From NCBI RefSeq assembly GCF_004365915.1, contig NZ_SODI01000001.1, positions 1,240,001 to 1,304,000 on the forward strand: a stretch of DNA of 64,000 nucleotides. Direction: 5' to 3'. Positions 19,600 through 28,211 of the stretch are shown in pieces. Each line of letters starts with the position of its first letter. Position 1 is the first letter of the stretch. Below the pieces are notes generated by a model, which saw only the letters and a program-made list of their open reading frames with translations, did no database searches and was not told where the DNA came from. This DNA comes from Cryobacterium psychrophilum (GTDB lineage: Bacteria; Actinomycetota; Actinomycetes; Actinomycetales; Microbacteriaceae). The translations under genes were made by a program, and so were the position numbers.

Positions 19600-20934
19600 C
19601 TAGATCAGGATCGTGATCGGATTCTCGATCCTCCGGACAAACGCCGCGAGCCACTGTGCCGCGAGCACACCGTCGAGCACCCGGTGGTCGGCCGAGAGGG
19701 TCACCGTCATGACGGTTCCCACCTGAATCGCCCCGTCGACGACCACGGGAAGCTGCCGGGCGAGGCCGACCGCGAGGATCGCCGACTGCGGCGGGTTGAT
19801 GATCGCCGAGAACTCGGTGACCCCGTACATTCCGAGGTTGGAGATCGCGAAGCTGCCGCCTTCGAGCTCGTGCTGGCGGAGTTTCCCTGCCCGGGCACGC
19901 TCAGCGAGGTCGCCGATCGAACGGCTGATCTCGGTGAGGGACAGTGTCTGCACGGAGCGGAGGACCGGCGTGACCAGGCCCCCGTCGATGCCGACCGCGA
20001 CCGACATGTCGACCGAGTCGTGCCGACGGATGGCCGTCTCACCCCACGTCGCATTGGCCTCGGGCACGTCCTGGAATGCCGCTGCCGCCGCCTTGACAAC
20101 GAAGTCGTTGAGCGAGACTTTGACGGAGCCCCCGCTGTTGACGGTCGCACGCAAGGCGATGAGTGTGTCGACCCGGCAGTCGGCCACGAGGTAGAAATGC
20201 GGAACGGTCGATTTGCTCTCGGTGAGCCTGCGCGCGATCGCCCGGCGCATGGCCGTGTGCGGGATGTCGACTCCCCCGGATTCCGCCGGAACGGCTTGAG
20301 CCGCGCTGGCCGGTGCGGGAGCCGCGGCGGCAGCCACGGCCGGAGCTGCTGGAGCTGCTGGATTTTCCAGGGCAGTCGCGAGCCCCTCGATGTCGCGCCG
20401 GACGATTCGGCCGCCGGGGCCGGTGCCGCGCACGCCCGACAGGTCGAGCCCGCGCTCCTTGACGAGCCGGCGAACGAGTGGGCTCGCGAAGCGGCGTTCG
20501 CCGTTGCCCGGCGCGTGATCGCCCTGCCCGTGGCTACCGTCGAGCTCGGTGGGGGCGGATGCGAGCGGGGACTCCCCCGGCTCCGGCGCGGTTTCGGGCT
20601 CGGGGGCCGCCGCAGCGACCACCTCGCTCGGTACCGCATTGGCAGACGCAGGCACCGCGGCCGGGCTGTCGCCCAGCATGTCGTCGATGTTCTCGCCCTC
20701 GGCGCCGACGACCGCGATCGGGGTTCCGACCGCGACCGGCTCACCCTCGGCGACGAGCAACCGCAGCACGGTGCCCTCGGTCTCGGCCGCATATTCGACG
20801 ATCGCCTTCTCGGTCTCGACCTCGGCCAGTGGCACGCCGACCGCGATCGCCTGCCCCACGCTGACGAGCCAGGTCTGGATGGCGGCATCCTCGCTGCCCG
20901 CGAGCACCTCGGGCATTCGAATCAGAGTGGCCAT
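19600..20934 (-). CDS. 2-oxoacid dehydrogenase E2 (dihydrolipoyl acyltransferase)
   Basis: A 444-residue E2 subunit. It has one lipoyl domain at about residues 1-77 with the lipoylated lysine in VETEKAIVEY, an Ala/Pro-rich linker, a peripheral-subunit-binding domain (SPLVRRLVKERGLDLSGVRGTGPGGRIVRRDIE, about 148-185), and a catalytic domain (about 215-444) with the HRVLDG motif near the C-terminus. It transfers the acyl group made by E1 to CoA. Its ATG shares one base with the E1 stop (TGATG), so the two are translationally coupled. No E3 is present nearby. The acyl specificity (acetoin, pyruvate or branched-chain 2-oxoacid) cannot be read. Confidence 0.94.
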   Translation of the reverse strand: MATLIRMPEVLAGSEDAAIQTWLVSVGQAIAVGVPLAEVETEKAIVEYAAETEGTVLRLLVAEGEPVAVGTPIAVVGAEGENIDDMLGDSPAAVPASANAVPSEVVAAAAPEPETAPEPGESPLASAPTELDGSHGQGDHAPGNGERRFASPLVRRLVKERGLDLSGVRGTGPGGRIVRRDIEGLATALENPAAPAAPAVAAAAAPAPASAAQAVPAESGGVDIPHTAMRRAIARRLTESKSTVPHFYLVADCRVDTLIALRATVNSGGSVKVSLNDFVVKAAAAAFQDVPEANATWGETAIRRHDSVDMSVAVGIDGGLVTPVLRSVQTLSLTEISRSIGDLAERARAGKLRQHELEGGSFAISNLGMYGVTEFSAIINPPQSAILAVGLARQLPVVVDGAIQVGTVMTVTLSADHRVLDGVLAAQWLAAFVRRIENPITILI

Positions 20935-23120
20935 CAGCGCTCTCCCATTCCCGCGCGAACGCGCTCGAGGCCGGCGACGACCTCTTCGGTGCGGGCGATC
21001 GCCGCGCGCTCGAGCACGCGGGAGATGCTCGGCGATGCTTCGCCGCCCGTGACGCGTTCGATGGGCTGGTCGAGCCAGTCGAAGAAACGTCGCTGGATCT
21101 CGTCGGCGAGCCAGCCGCCATACGAGGTGCCGCGTGCGCCCTGCTCGACGATGAGAACGGCGTTGGTCTTGCGGATGCTCTCGCCGAGGGTGTCCCAGTC
21201 GAGCGAGGCCGCGTCGAGCCAGCGCAGGTCGATGACCTCGGCGTCAATGCCGGTCTGCTCGACGGCCTCCAGCGAATGGCGCACCATGGAGAGGTAGCTG
21301 ATGACCGTGACGTCGTTGCCGGCGCGGCGAATTCCGGCCTTGCCGAACGGCAGTTGATAGTCGAGGTCGCCGGCCGGCACCTCGTCGGCCTGACCGTAAA
21401 GGTCGACGTGTTCGATAACGAGTACCGGGTCCTGCAGCGCGAGCGCCGCGTTCATCAGGCCGATGTAATCTGCCGCGGTGGACGGTGCGACGATGCGCCA
21501 GCCGGGGCTGGTCGCAAAGATCCCGGCGGGGTCCATGAGGTGCTGCGATCCGTAGCCGGAGCCCATTGCGACCTTCGTGCGCAGCACGAGGGGCACCGGG
21601 TTCACACCGCCGAACATGTGGCGGGCCTTGCCGATCTGGTTGAACACCTGATCGGCGGCGACCCAGAGGAAGTCGGGATACATGAACTCGACGACGGGGC
21701 GGAAGCGGCCGTCCAGCGCCATGCCACCGCCGAGGCCGGCGAACGCGTTCTCGCTGATCGGGGTGCCGAGCACCCGGTCGGGATAGCGCTTCGTCAGTCC
21801 CTTCGTGGCGCCGTTCGTGCCGCCGCCCAACCGGTGGATGTCCTCGCCCATGAGGACGATCCGCTCGTCCTGGTCCATGCGGCGGTCCATGACCGCGGCC
21901 ACAGCTTCCACGAACTTCTTGCGCTCCAGCTCCCCGTCGTAGTGAAGCGGGTCGAGGGTGCGCGCCTCGGCAAGCTCACTCGTGTCACCGCGCAAGCCGA
22001 CGTCGACGAAGTCGGTATCGGGCCAGAGCTCGGTGCGGATGCGACGCTTGCCGGCCGACTCCGGGTCGGCCTCGGTGAGCTGCGCGGCGGCATCCGTCAT
22101 AGCGGCCTGCGCCTGCTCCCGCACGGAGGCGACGCCCGCCTCGTCGATGAGCCCGAGGGCGATCATCTCTTTCGCCACGCGCTCGAGGGGATCGCGGGCG
22201 CGCCACGAGGCCTCCTCCTCCTTCGATCGGTAGCCGAACGCGCTTCCGGGGTAGGCGCCGTTCTGGTGGAAGAAGCGGTAGACCTCGAGCTCCACGACTG
22301 CGGGACCACCACCCGAGCGCATGACCTCTCCCGCCTGTCGCATCGCGAGGTGCACAGCGAGCGGGTCCATGCCGTCGACACGCCAGGACGGGATCGCGAA
22401 GCCGAGACCGCGGCCAGACAGCCGGGGCTCGGCAGTGGCCTCCTGCACTGAGGTCGATACAGCGTAGAGGTTGTTCTCGATCATGAAAGCGAACGGCAGC
22501 TTCCACGCCGCGGCGAGGTTCATCGTCTCAAGCACAGAGCCGATGTTCACGGCGCCGTCGCCGAAGTAACTGAGCGTGATGTCGCTGGTGCCGGAGTGCT
22601 TCTGCGCCCAGGCGTTACCCGCGCCAAGCGGCACCCCGCCGCCCACGATAGCGTTGGTGCCCAAGGCTCCCGCCTCGAACCACTGCAGATGCATGGAGCC
22701 ACCACGACCTGCGCAATAGCCCTGGGCGAGACCGAGGATCTCCGCGAGGGTGCGCTGCAGCACGGTCTGGATCGGCTCGCTCACGAGGTTCGCCAGGTCG
22801 AGTTCGCCCGACGAGACGTGGGTGATCGCCTTGGCGAGAAACTGGTGGTGGCCACGGTGGGAGCCGTTGATGGCATCGGTCGACCTCAGGCCCACGATTG
22901 AGCCGACGGCGCCGCCCTCCTGGCCGATGCTCGAGTGCGCCGGGCCGTGCACGAGGCCTTCGCCCGCGAGGTCGAGCACGGTCTCCTCGAAGGCCCGGAT
23001 GAGATGGAGTTCACCGAGCATTGCAGCGAGGAGCGTCGGGTCGGCCGCCTTCCAGTCCGCGGGCGTCGTGGTGATCTGCACCCACGGTGCGGCTGGATCC
23101 AATCGGTGCATTTTCGGCAT
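20934..23120 (-). CDS. 2-oxoacid dehydrogenase E1, alpha and beta subunits fused
   Basis: A 728-residue thiamine-diphosphate enzyme. Residues about 30-345 are an E1-alpha domain with SSIGQEGGAVG, GRGGSMHL and the ThDP motif GDGAVNIGSVLETMN ending ENN. Residues about 390-728 are an E1-beta transketolase-like domain (KKFVEAVAAVMDRRM, MGEDIHRLGGGT, GTPISENAFAGLGGGMAL). Fusion of the two is seen in some actinobacterial complexes of uncertain substrate. It would decarboxylate a 2-oxoacid and load the E2 lipoyl arm. First gene of the E1-E2 operon; a 14-base palindrome lies 75 bases upstream. Confidence 0.94.
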   Translation of the reverse strand: MPKMHRLDPAAPWVQITTTPADWKAADPTLLAAMLGELHLIRAFEETVLDLAGEGLVHGPAHSSIGQEGGAVGSIVGLRSTDAINGSHRGHHQFLAKAITHVSSGELDLANLVSEPIQTVLQRTLAEILGLAQGYCAGRGGSMHLQWFEAGALGTNAIVGGGVPLGAGNAWAQKHSGTSDITLSYFGDGAVNIGSVLETMNLAAAWKLPFAFMIENNLYAVSTSVQEATAEPRLSGRGLGFAIPSWRVDGMDPLAVHLAMRQAGEVMRSGGGPAVVELEVYRFFHQNGAYPGSAFGYRSKEEEASWRARDPLERVAKEMIALGLIDEAGVASVREQAQAAMTDAAAQLTEADPESAGKRRIRTELWPDTDFVDVGLRGDTSELAEARTLDPLHYDGELERKKFVEAVAAVMDRRMDQDERIVLMGEDIHRLGGGTNGATKGLTKRYPDRVLGTPISENAFAGLGGGMALDGRFRPVVEFMYPDFLWVAADQVFNQIGKARHMFGGVNPVPLVLRTKVAMGSGYGSQHLMDPAGIFATSPGWRIVAPSTAADYIGLMNAALALQDPVLVIEHVDLYGQADEVPAGDLDYQLPFGKAGIRRAGNDVTVISYLSMVRHSLEAVEQTGIDAEVIDLRWLDAASLDWDTLGESIRKTNAVLIVEQGARGTSYGGWLADEIQRRFFDWLDQPIERVTGGEASPSISRVLERAAIARTEEVVAGLERVRAGMGER

Positions 23121-23193
23121 CGTTCCTCTTTCTCCATTGAAAATCGGTCGGCCCGTGATTCACCGGGCGGGTCCACAACCCACCATACTTCTT

Positions 23194-23207
23194 GATTGCA
23201 TCCAATC
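23194..23207. promoter_or_regulatory. Palindromic operator 1 (GATTGCATCCAATC), E1 side
   Basis: The 14-mer is two 5-base inverted halves around CATC and contains ATTGNATCCAAT, a shape expected for a GntR/FadR-type dimer. It lies 74 bases upstream of the E1 start in the divergent region, next to the GntR-containing operon. Confidence 0.55.
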
Positions 23208-23257
23208 ACAACAACAAATCTCGAATCAATGTCGCGATTCGATTCATTGGGCGTTAT

Positions 23258-23269
23258 AGTGGATCCAAT
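23258..23269. promoter_or_regulatory. Palindromic operator 2 (AGTGGATCCAAT), VOC side
   Basis: This differs from ATTGNATCCAAT at one base and lies 15-26 bases before the VOC start, just ahead of its AAGGAGGA ribosome site. It would sit over or just after the promoter of the VOC-GntR-ALDH operon. A separate TCGAATC / GATTCGA inverted repeat (23221-23242) lies between operators 1 and 2. Confidence 0.5.
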
Positions 23270-23283
23270 CAAGGAGGATTGGC

Positions 23284-23811
23284 ATGGGAATTCCGGGCCT
23301 ACGCGGCACCGAGCACATCGGCTTCACCGTCCCCGACCTCGACGAGGCGGACGACTTCTTCGTCAGGGTGATCGGCTGTGACCGCATCTATACGCTCGGC
23401 CCTTACCGCGACGACGCCGGCACCTGGATGGCCGACCACCTCAATGTGCACCCGCGCACCGTCATGCGCGAGCTGCGGTTCTACCGCTGCGGCACCGGCC
23501 CCAACTTCGAGGTCTTCCAGTACGACGCTGCCGACGAGCAGCGTCCCCAGCCCCGCAACAGCGACCTCGGCGGCCACCACCTCGGCTTCTACGTCGACGA
23601 TCTGGATGCCGCACTCGAGCACCTGCGCAGCAACAACATACGCATCCTCGGCGAGCCCACCTCGAGCTCCCGGTACAGTGAGGGCCAGCGCTGGGTCTAC
23701 TTCCTGAGCCCGTGGGGCATGCAGTTCGAGCTCGTCTCCTTCCCGAACGGCAAGGCCTACGAGAAGGACGCGCCGGTGCTGCTGTGGCACCCGCTGCGGC
23801 CCGGTGAGTGA
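23284..23811 (+). CDS. VOC-fold metalloenzyme (extradiol dioxygenase/epimerase-like)
   Basis: A 175-residue protein with two VOC modules and a full set of likely metal ligands: His11 (GTEHIGF), Glu76 (FEVFQY), His98/99 (GGHHLGFYV) and Glu149 (MQFELVS). A complete ligand set supports a metal-dependent enzyme rather than a binding protein. A strong AAGGAGGA site precedes the ATG. It starts an operon with GntR and an aldehyde dehydrogenase and is divergent from E1-E2, so it should act in the same catabolic route. Its reaction is unknown. Confidence 0.88.
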   Translation: MGIPGLRGTEHIGFTVPDLDEADDFFVRVIGCDRIYTLGPYRDDAGTWMADHLNVHPRTVMRELRFYRCGTGPNFEVFQYDAADEQRPQPRNSDLGGHHLGFYVDDLDAALEHLRSNNIRILGEPTSSSRYSEGQRWVYFLSPWGMQFELVSFPNGKAYEKDAPVLLWHPLRPGE

Positions 23812-24511
23812 GAATTGGCAGATGAGCAAAGTAACCACCCGGGACGGCAACGCGAGCACCCGCATCGCCGACAGCATCCGCGCCAGCATCCTCGCCGGTG
23901 AATACCCGCCCGACACGCGGATCCGCCAGGAGGACGTTGCTGAGAGGTTCGGCGCGAGCAGGCTGCCGGTGCGGGAGGCCCTGCGCACCCTGGAGTCCGA
24001 CGGACTCGTCCACCTCGTCGCCAACACGGGCGCCTGGGTCAACCGGCTGACCCTCGCCGACTGCGAGGAGATCTACCAGACCCGTGAGCGCCTCGAACCG
24101 CTCCTGCTCCGCTACGCGATGCCCCACCTCGACGACGCCCGGCTCGACCTGCTCGATGAGCTGGCCCAGGCCATGGAGGACACGACCGAGGTCGACGAGT
24201 TCCTGCGGCTCGACCGCGAATTCCACCTCTCCTCCTACGAGCCCAGCGGCACCCATATTCTCGGCGACCTCGTGCGCCGGCTCTGGAACTCCACCCAGTT
24301 CTACCGCCGCGCCTACACCATGCTCCTCGACGACGACCGTCGGCGGATCATGCACGACGAGCACCACCTGCTCACGACAGCCCTGCGCGAGGGCGACGCA
24401 GACGGCGCCGAGCGCGTCGTCGAGTCACACATCCGCCGTACCCGGCTCCAGCTCGCGCGGCATCCGGAGGTCTTCGACCTCCCCACGAGCCGAGAGGCAC
24501 ACTCCAAATGA
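23804..24511 (+). CDS. GntR-family regulator, FCD (FadR C-terminal-like) subclass
   Basis: A 235-residue repressor-type protein with a winged-helix domain (about residues 18-82: IADSIRASILAGEYPPDTRIRQEDVAERFGASRLPVREALRTLESDGLV) and an all-helical FCD ligand-binding domain with metal/ligand residues in REFHLSSYE and DDRRRIMHDEHHLL. The GTG at 23804 overlaps the VOC stop by eight bases; ATG at 23822 is an alternative. FCD regulators usually sense organic acids. It is the best candidate to bind the ATTGNATCCAAT palindromes seen here and at the TRAP operon. Confidence 0.93.
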   Translation: MSENWQMSKVTTRDGNASTRIADSIRASILAGEYPPDTRIRQEDVAERFGASRLPVREALRTLESDGLVHLVANTGAWVNRLTLADCEEIYQTRERLEPLLLRYAMPHLDDARLDLLDELAQAMEDTTEVDEFLRLDREFHLSSYEPSGTHILGDLVRRLWNSTQFYRRAYTMLLDDDRRRIMHDEHHLLTTALREGDADGAERVVESHIRRTRLQLARHPEVFDLPTSREAHSK

Positions 24512-24521
24512 AAGGCACCCC

Positions 24522-25898
24522 ATGGCGATCGCGACCGTAAACCCCACCACAGGACTGACAGAGCAGGAGTTCGAGGCGCACACCGCCGAGGAGATCGAGC
24601 ACCGGATCGGCGAGGCGGATGCCGCCCACGCGGCCCTGCGCGCCACCGACTACCCCGAGCGGGCCGGCTGGATGCGGGCCGCCGCCGAGCTGATCGAGGG
24701 CGACCTCGACGAGCTCGCGACGCTGCTGACGGTGGAGATGGGCAAGCCCATCGCGCAGTCCCGGGCCGAAGTGCTCAAATGCGCGAAAAACATGCGCTTC
24801 TACGCCGAGCACGCCTCCTCATTCCTCGCCGACGAGCAGCTCGCCGACCCCGCCGCCGTGAACGCGACCAGCGCCTGGACGCGGTACGACCCGCTCGGCG
24901 TCGTGCTCGCCGTGATGCCGTGGAACTACCCGCTCTGGCAGGTCATCCGCTTCGCCGCGCCCGCGCTCATGGCCGGCAACACGGGCCTACTCAAGCACGC
25001 CTCGAACGTGCCGCAGACCGCGATCTACCTCGACACCCTGTTCGAGCGCGGCGGATTCCCGACCGGCTCCTTCCGCACGCTGCTCATCGGCGCCCGCGAG
25101 GTCGCCGCGGTGATTCAGGACCCGAGGGTCAAGGCCGTGACCCTCACCGGCTCCGAGCCCGCCGGTCGCTCAGTCGCCACCGTCGCCGGCGAGCAGGTGA
25201 AGAAGGCCGTGCTCGAGCTCGGCGGATCCGACCCGTTCATCGTCATGCCCTCGGCTGACCTTGACGCGGCATCCAGCACCGCGGTGAAGGCGCGGGTATC
25301 AAACAACGGCCAATCCTGCATCGCCGGGAAACGGTTCATCGTGCACAGCGACGTCTACGACGAGTTCACCCGCCTCTTCGGCGAGAAGATGGCCGCGCTC
25401 ACCGTCGGTGACCCGAAGGACGAGGCCACCGACGTCGGCCCGCTCGCGACCGAGTCCGGCCGCGACGAGATCGCGGAGCTCGTGGCGGATGCCGTGGCGA
25501 AGGGCGCCACAGTCGTCACCGGCGGCCGGGTGCCCGACCGCGCCGGCTGGTTCTACGAACCAACCGTGCTCGCCGGACTCACGAACGACATGCGCCTCGT
25601 GATGGAGGAGGCCTTCGGGCCGGTCGCCACGCTGTACCGGGTCGCCGACCGCGACGAGGCCGTCGCGATCGCCAACCAGACGACCTTCGGCCTGAGCTCC
25701 TCAGTCTGGACCCACGACGCCACCGAGGAGTCGTTCTTCGTGCGCGCGGTGGATGCCGGCGCGGTCTTCATCAACGGTATGACAGTGTCGTACCCGGAGC
25801 TGCCGTTCGGCGGCATCAAAGACTCCGGCTACGGGCGAGAGCTCGCCGCCGCGGGAATCCAGGAGTTCTGCAACCTGAAGACAGTGTGGAAGGCCTGA
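24522..25898 (+). CDS. NAD(P)-dependent aldehyde dehydrogenase (succinate-semialdehyde dehydrogenase type)
   Basis: A 458-residue ALDH. The ATG at 24522 ([11 protein letters not shown]) is preceded by GAAAGGCAC; the open frame upstream overlaps gntR out of phase and is not coding. Key residues are present: MPWNYPLWQ, the Glu in LELGGSDP, the catalytic Cys in [11 protein letters not shown], and EEAFGPV near the C-terminus. N-terminal NPTTG and the length resemble GabD-like enzymes. It oxidises an aldehyde to an acid and probably finishes the side branch served by the VOC enzyme. It ends before a strong bidirectional terminator. Confidence 0.94.
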   Translation: MAIATVNPTTGLTEQEFEAHTAEEIEHRIGEADAAHAALRATDYPERAGWMRAAAELIEGDLDELATLLTVEMGKPIAQSRAEVLKCAKNMRFYAEHASSFLADEQLADPAAVNATSAWTRYDPLGVVLAVMPWNYPLWQVIRFAAPALMAGNTGLLKHASNVPQTAIYLDTLFERGGFPTGSFRTLLIGAREVAAVIQDPRVKAVTLTGSEPAGRSVATVAGEQVKKAVLELGGSDPFIVMPSADLDAASSTAVKARVSNNGQSCIAGKRFIVHSDVYDEFTRLFGEKMAALTVGDPKDEATDVGPLATESGRDEIAELVADAVAKGATVVTGGRVPDRAGWFYEPTVLAGLTNDMRLVMEEAFGPVATLYRVADRDEAVAIANQTTFGLSSSVWTHDATEESFFVRAVDAGAVFINGMTVSYPELPFGGIKDSGYGRELAAAGIQEFCNLKTVWKA

Positions 25899-25918
25899 TT
25901 CGGCGGCGCTGAGAGACG

Positions 25919-25962
25919 GCACACAGATGGGGCGGGCCCGCGGGCCCGCCCCATCTGTGTGC
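25919..25962. terminator. 44-base perfect palindrome, bidirectional terminator
   Basis: Positions 25919-25940 are the exact reverse complement of 25941-25962, giving a 22-bp uninterrupted stem (in practice with a small loop). It lies 20 bases after the aldehyde dehydrogenase stop and 10 bases after the stop of the convergent M24 gene, so it serves both. There is no T-run. A perfect hairpin of this length is unusual. Confidence 0.75.
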
Positions 25963-25972
25963 GCCCGCGCGA

Positions 25973-27271
25973 TCAGTAGAACTTCTTGTACGGGTTGGCA
26001 ACGAAAAGCTCCTGGGCAGGGAACTTCGTGAGCACCTGCGCGCCGTTGTTTGTGATCACGACCTCCTCTTCGATCCGGGCGGCCGAGACGCCGTCGGAGG
26101 CCGGGCAGTAGGTCTCCAGTGCGAAGACCATACCGGCCTTGATCTCGACGGGATGCTCGAGACTGTTCAGCCTCGAGATGATCGGGCGTTCGTGCAAGCC
26201 CAGGCCGAGGCCGTGCCCGAACTGCAGGCCGAACGCCTCCATCTCGTTGGCGAAGCCCAGATCAGTCGCCTTGGGCCAGAGCAGCGCGACCTCGTCGGTT
26301 CCGACGCCATCAGCGACCTTATTAATCGCGGCATCCATCCATTCCCGGGCTTTGGTATAGGCATCATGCTGGCTCGGAGTGGAGCTGCCGACCGAGAAAG
26401 TGCGGTAGTAACAGGTGCGGTACCCGTTGAACGAGTGAATGATATCGAAGAACGCCTGGTCACCGGGGCGGATGAGGCGGTCGGAGAAGTTGTGCGGATG
26501 CGGGTTGCACCGTTCACCCGAGACCGCGTTGATCGCCTCGACCTGGTCCGACCCCATCTCATAAAGCCGCTTGCTCGCGAGCGCGACAATCTCGTTCTCG
26601 CGAATACCAGGACGCAAGGCCTCGGAGATGTCCTGATAGACACCGTCGACCATCGCCGCGGCCTGGCTGAGCAGCATAATTTCGTCGACGGACTTGATCG
26701 ACCGGGCATCCAGCATCGACTGCTGGATATCGACGACCTTGAGCCCCTGCGCCTGCATCTCGAACAGGAAAGCCGGCTCGACGATATCGACACCAACCGG
26801 GAGATTGGCGACGCCCGCATCGGTGAGCAGTCCCTTGATGACCTTCACAGCGTCACGCATCAAACCCGCCTCCGGCGCGATCGCGCCGCGGAGCCCGAGC
26901 ATGCCAGCGTGACTGTGGTCTTGTTCCAGCCAGGGCGCGAACATGCGGTGATGTTTGGCCGCCGAACCGAAGTCCCACAGGTGTGGCTTGCCGTCCCGGC
27001 CGAGCAGCGCGTACCGCGACATCTTGTCGCCCAGGGCACCGCCGATCCAAGTCTGGGTCGTGTAACGGATGTTGTAGAAGTCGAATAGTAGGAAGGCGCC
27101 ACACTCGCTCGCCTCAAGTGAGTCCATCGCCCGGCCGAGACGGTAGCGGCGCAAGCGGTCGAAATCGACCCGCTTCTCGTAATCCACCGCCATGTGGCCC
27201 GGGGCAGGAATCATCCTGTTATCGAAATTTAGTGCGGATTCCGGCACCGCGCGGTCGAAAGACATGGTCAT
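25973..27271 (-). CDS. M24-fold (creatinase/aminopeptidase P-like, DddP-like) enzyme, copy 1
   Basis: A 432-residue protein of the pita-bread M24 family. The N-terminal creatinase-type domain (about 1-190) is followed by the catalytic domain (about 195-432). Conserved pieces are NAVSGERCNPHPHNFSDRLI, FFDIIHSFNGYRTCYYRTF, FGHGLGLGLHERP, MVFALETYCP and ARIEEEVVIT. The His and both Glu metal ligands of M24 are there, and the first Asp; the position of the second Asp is held by Cys (RTCYYRTF) in my hand alignment. The sequence style recalls the DMSP lyase DddP, but that function is not shown. A clear AGGAG site precedes the ATG; it lies 66 bases after the XRE-cupin regulator on the same strand. 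Confidence 0.85.
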   Translation of the reverse strand: MTMSFDRAVPESALNFDNRMIPAPGHMAVDYEKRVDFDRLRRYRLGRAMDSLEASECGAFLLFDFYNIRYTTQTWIGGALGDKMSRYALLGRDGKPHLWDFGSAAKHHRMFAPWLEQDHSHAGMLGLRGAIAPEAGLMRDAVKVIKGLLTDAGVANLPVGVDIVEPAFLFEMQAQGLKVVDIQQSMLDARSIKSVDEIMLLSQAAAMVDGVYQDISEALRPGIRENEIVALASKRLYEMGSDQVEAINAVSGERCNPHPHNFSDRLIRPGDQAFFDIIHSFNGYRTCYYRTFSVGSSTPSQHDAYTKAREWMDAAINKVADGVGTDEVALLWPKATDLGFANEMEAFGLQFGHGLGLGLHERPIISRLNSLEHPVEIKAGMVFALETYCPASDGVSAARIEEEVVITNNGAQVLTKFPAQELFVANPYKKFY

Positions 27272-27337
27272 AGTGCATCTCCTAGACGGTGGTGATGAAG
27301 TAAGGCCCCGGGGTGGGCGCGCTTCAGCGCTCGGTCC

Positions 27338-28045
27338 CTATGGCAGGGGAACTGTGGTGAACGTTTCGTTGCGGCCGGGGACGGGGCCCAACGCGCCGAG
27401 AACATCGACCGCGGAATTCATTGGTTTCGGCGCGCTGTAGGCAGAGTGCCCCTCTTGCGACCGACCGAGCACGTACCAGATGCCTCGCGCCGTCTTGTCG
27501 GTGCGATTCTCGTAGAGGTGAGGACGGCGCGAGTCGAAACACATCGAGTCGCCGGCCCGGAGAACGTAGGTGTCGAACCCCAATCTCAGGGTAACCTCAC
27601 CCTCGATGACGTAGCCGTACTCGACGCCCGAGTGGCGCATCTGCTTGCCTTCGACCGAACTGGAGCTTCCCGGATCATAGCTGGTGAGGAGGGCATCCAT
27701 CATTCCAGAGCCCTCGACCGCGAGACGCTCCCATGTCACGCCGTTCTCCATGACGATGGTCGGATTATCTGCTGCCCTCTGGACCGGGATCGCTGTGACG
27801 GGCGAATACGTCCCGCCGTCGGATCCCGAGGAGCTCGACGCACGCTGGGGCAAGCCCAGAAGCTCATCAATGGAGACCTCGAGGATGTTGACGAGCGCAT
27901 AGAGCGTGCCCACCGACGGCCGGGTCCTGCCGGTTTCCACCTGCGAGAGCAGGCTCGGCGAGATCTCCGCAGCGGCGGCAACGGATCGCAAACTCATACC
28001 CTTCCGAACGCGAACGGCACGAATTGCCGCACCCAAGTCCTCCAT
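27338..28045 (-). CDS. XRE-family regulator with C-terminal cupin domain
   Basis: A 235-residue regulator: HTH_3 domain at about residues 2-60 (LGAAIRAVRVRKGMSLRSVAAAAEISPSLLSQVETGRTRPS) and a cupin_2 sensor at about 130-205 (HSGVEYGYVIEGEVTLRLG ... GDSMCFDSRRPHLYENRT). The start is placed at 28045 (MEDLGAAIRAV); the frame extends to 28126 but the extra residues have no family character. Such proteins sense small metabolites and repress neighbouring catabolic genes. It is first in an operon with M24 copy 1 and divergent from M24 copy 2, so it probably controls both. Confidence 0.92.
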   Translation of the reverse strand: MEDLGAAIRAVRVRKGMSLRSVAAAAEISPSLLSQVETGRTRPSVGTLYALVNILEVSIDELLGLPQRASSSSGSDGGTYSPVTAIPVQRAADNPTIVMENGVTWERLAVEGSGMMDALLTSYDPGSSSSVEGKQMRHSGVEYGYVIEGEVTLRLGFDTYVLRAGDSMCFDSRRPHLYENRTDKTARGIWYVLGRSQEGHSAYSAPKPMNSAVDVLGALGPVPGRNETFTTVPLP

Positions 28046-28211
28046 GCTGTCCCAATCTCTCTTAAGCACCCGGCACCCGGCGGCTCCGGTCGGTAAATCA
28101 ATTCCACGAGCAGTACCGACTGACAATTAGTGTACAGTACGAGTGAACATTCTGTAGTGTCGTGGTCCGGGAAAGTCCCCGCCACTTTCGTATCAGGAGA
28201 GTCAAATAATT
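28046..28211. promoter_or_regulatory. Divergent control region between xre-cupin and M24 copy 2
   Basis: The 166 bases include GTGTACAGTAC near 28131-28141, a near-palindrome that is a plausible XRE operator, and an AT-richer segment GAACATTCTGTAGTG just after it. AGGAGA ahead of the ATG at 28212 is the ribosome site for M24 copy 2. No canonical -35/-10 pair is certain. Confidence 0.35.

Noticed and set aside
19498..21297. A 599-codon plus-strand frame across the E2 gene
   Set aside because: It is antisense to a complete E2 and the start of E1, is rich in Arg/His/Gly without motifs, and has no ribosome site.
25973..27271. Firm naming as DMSP lyase DddP
   Set aside because: The sequence style is similar, but one expected metal-ligand Asp appears to be Cys and no acrylate or DMSP genes lie nearby. 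Kept as DddP-like only.
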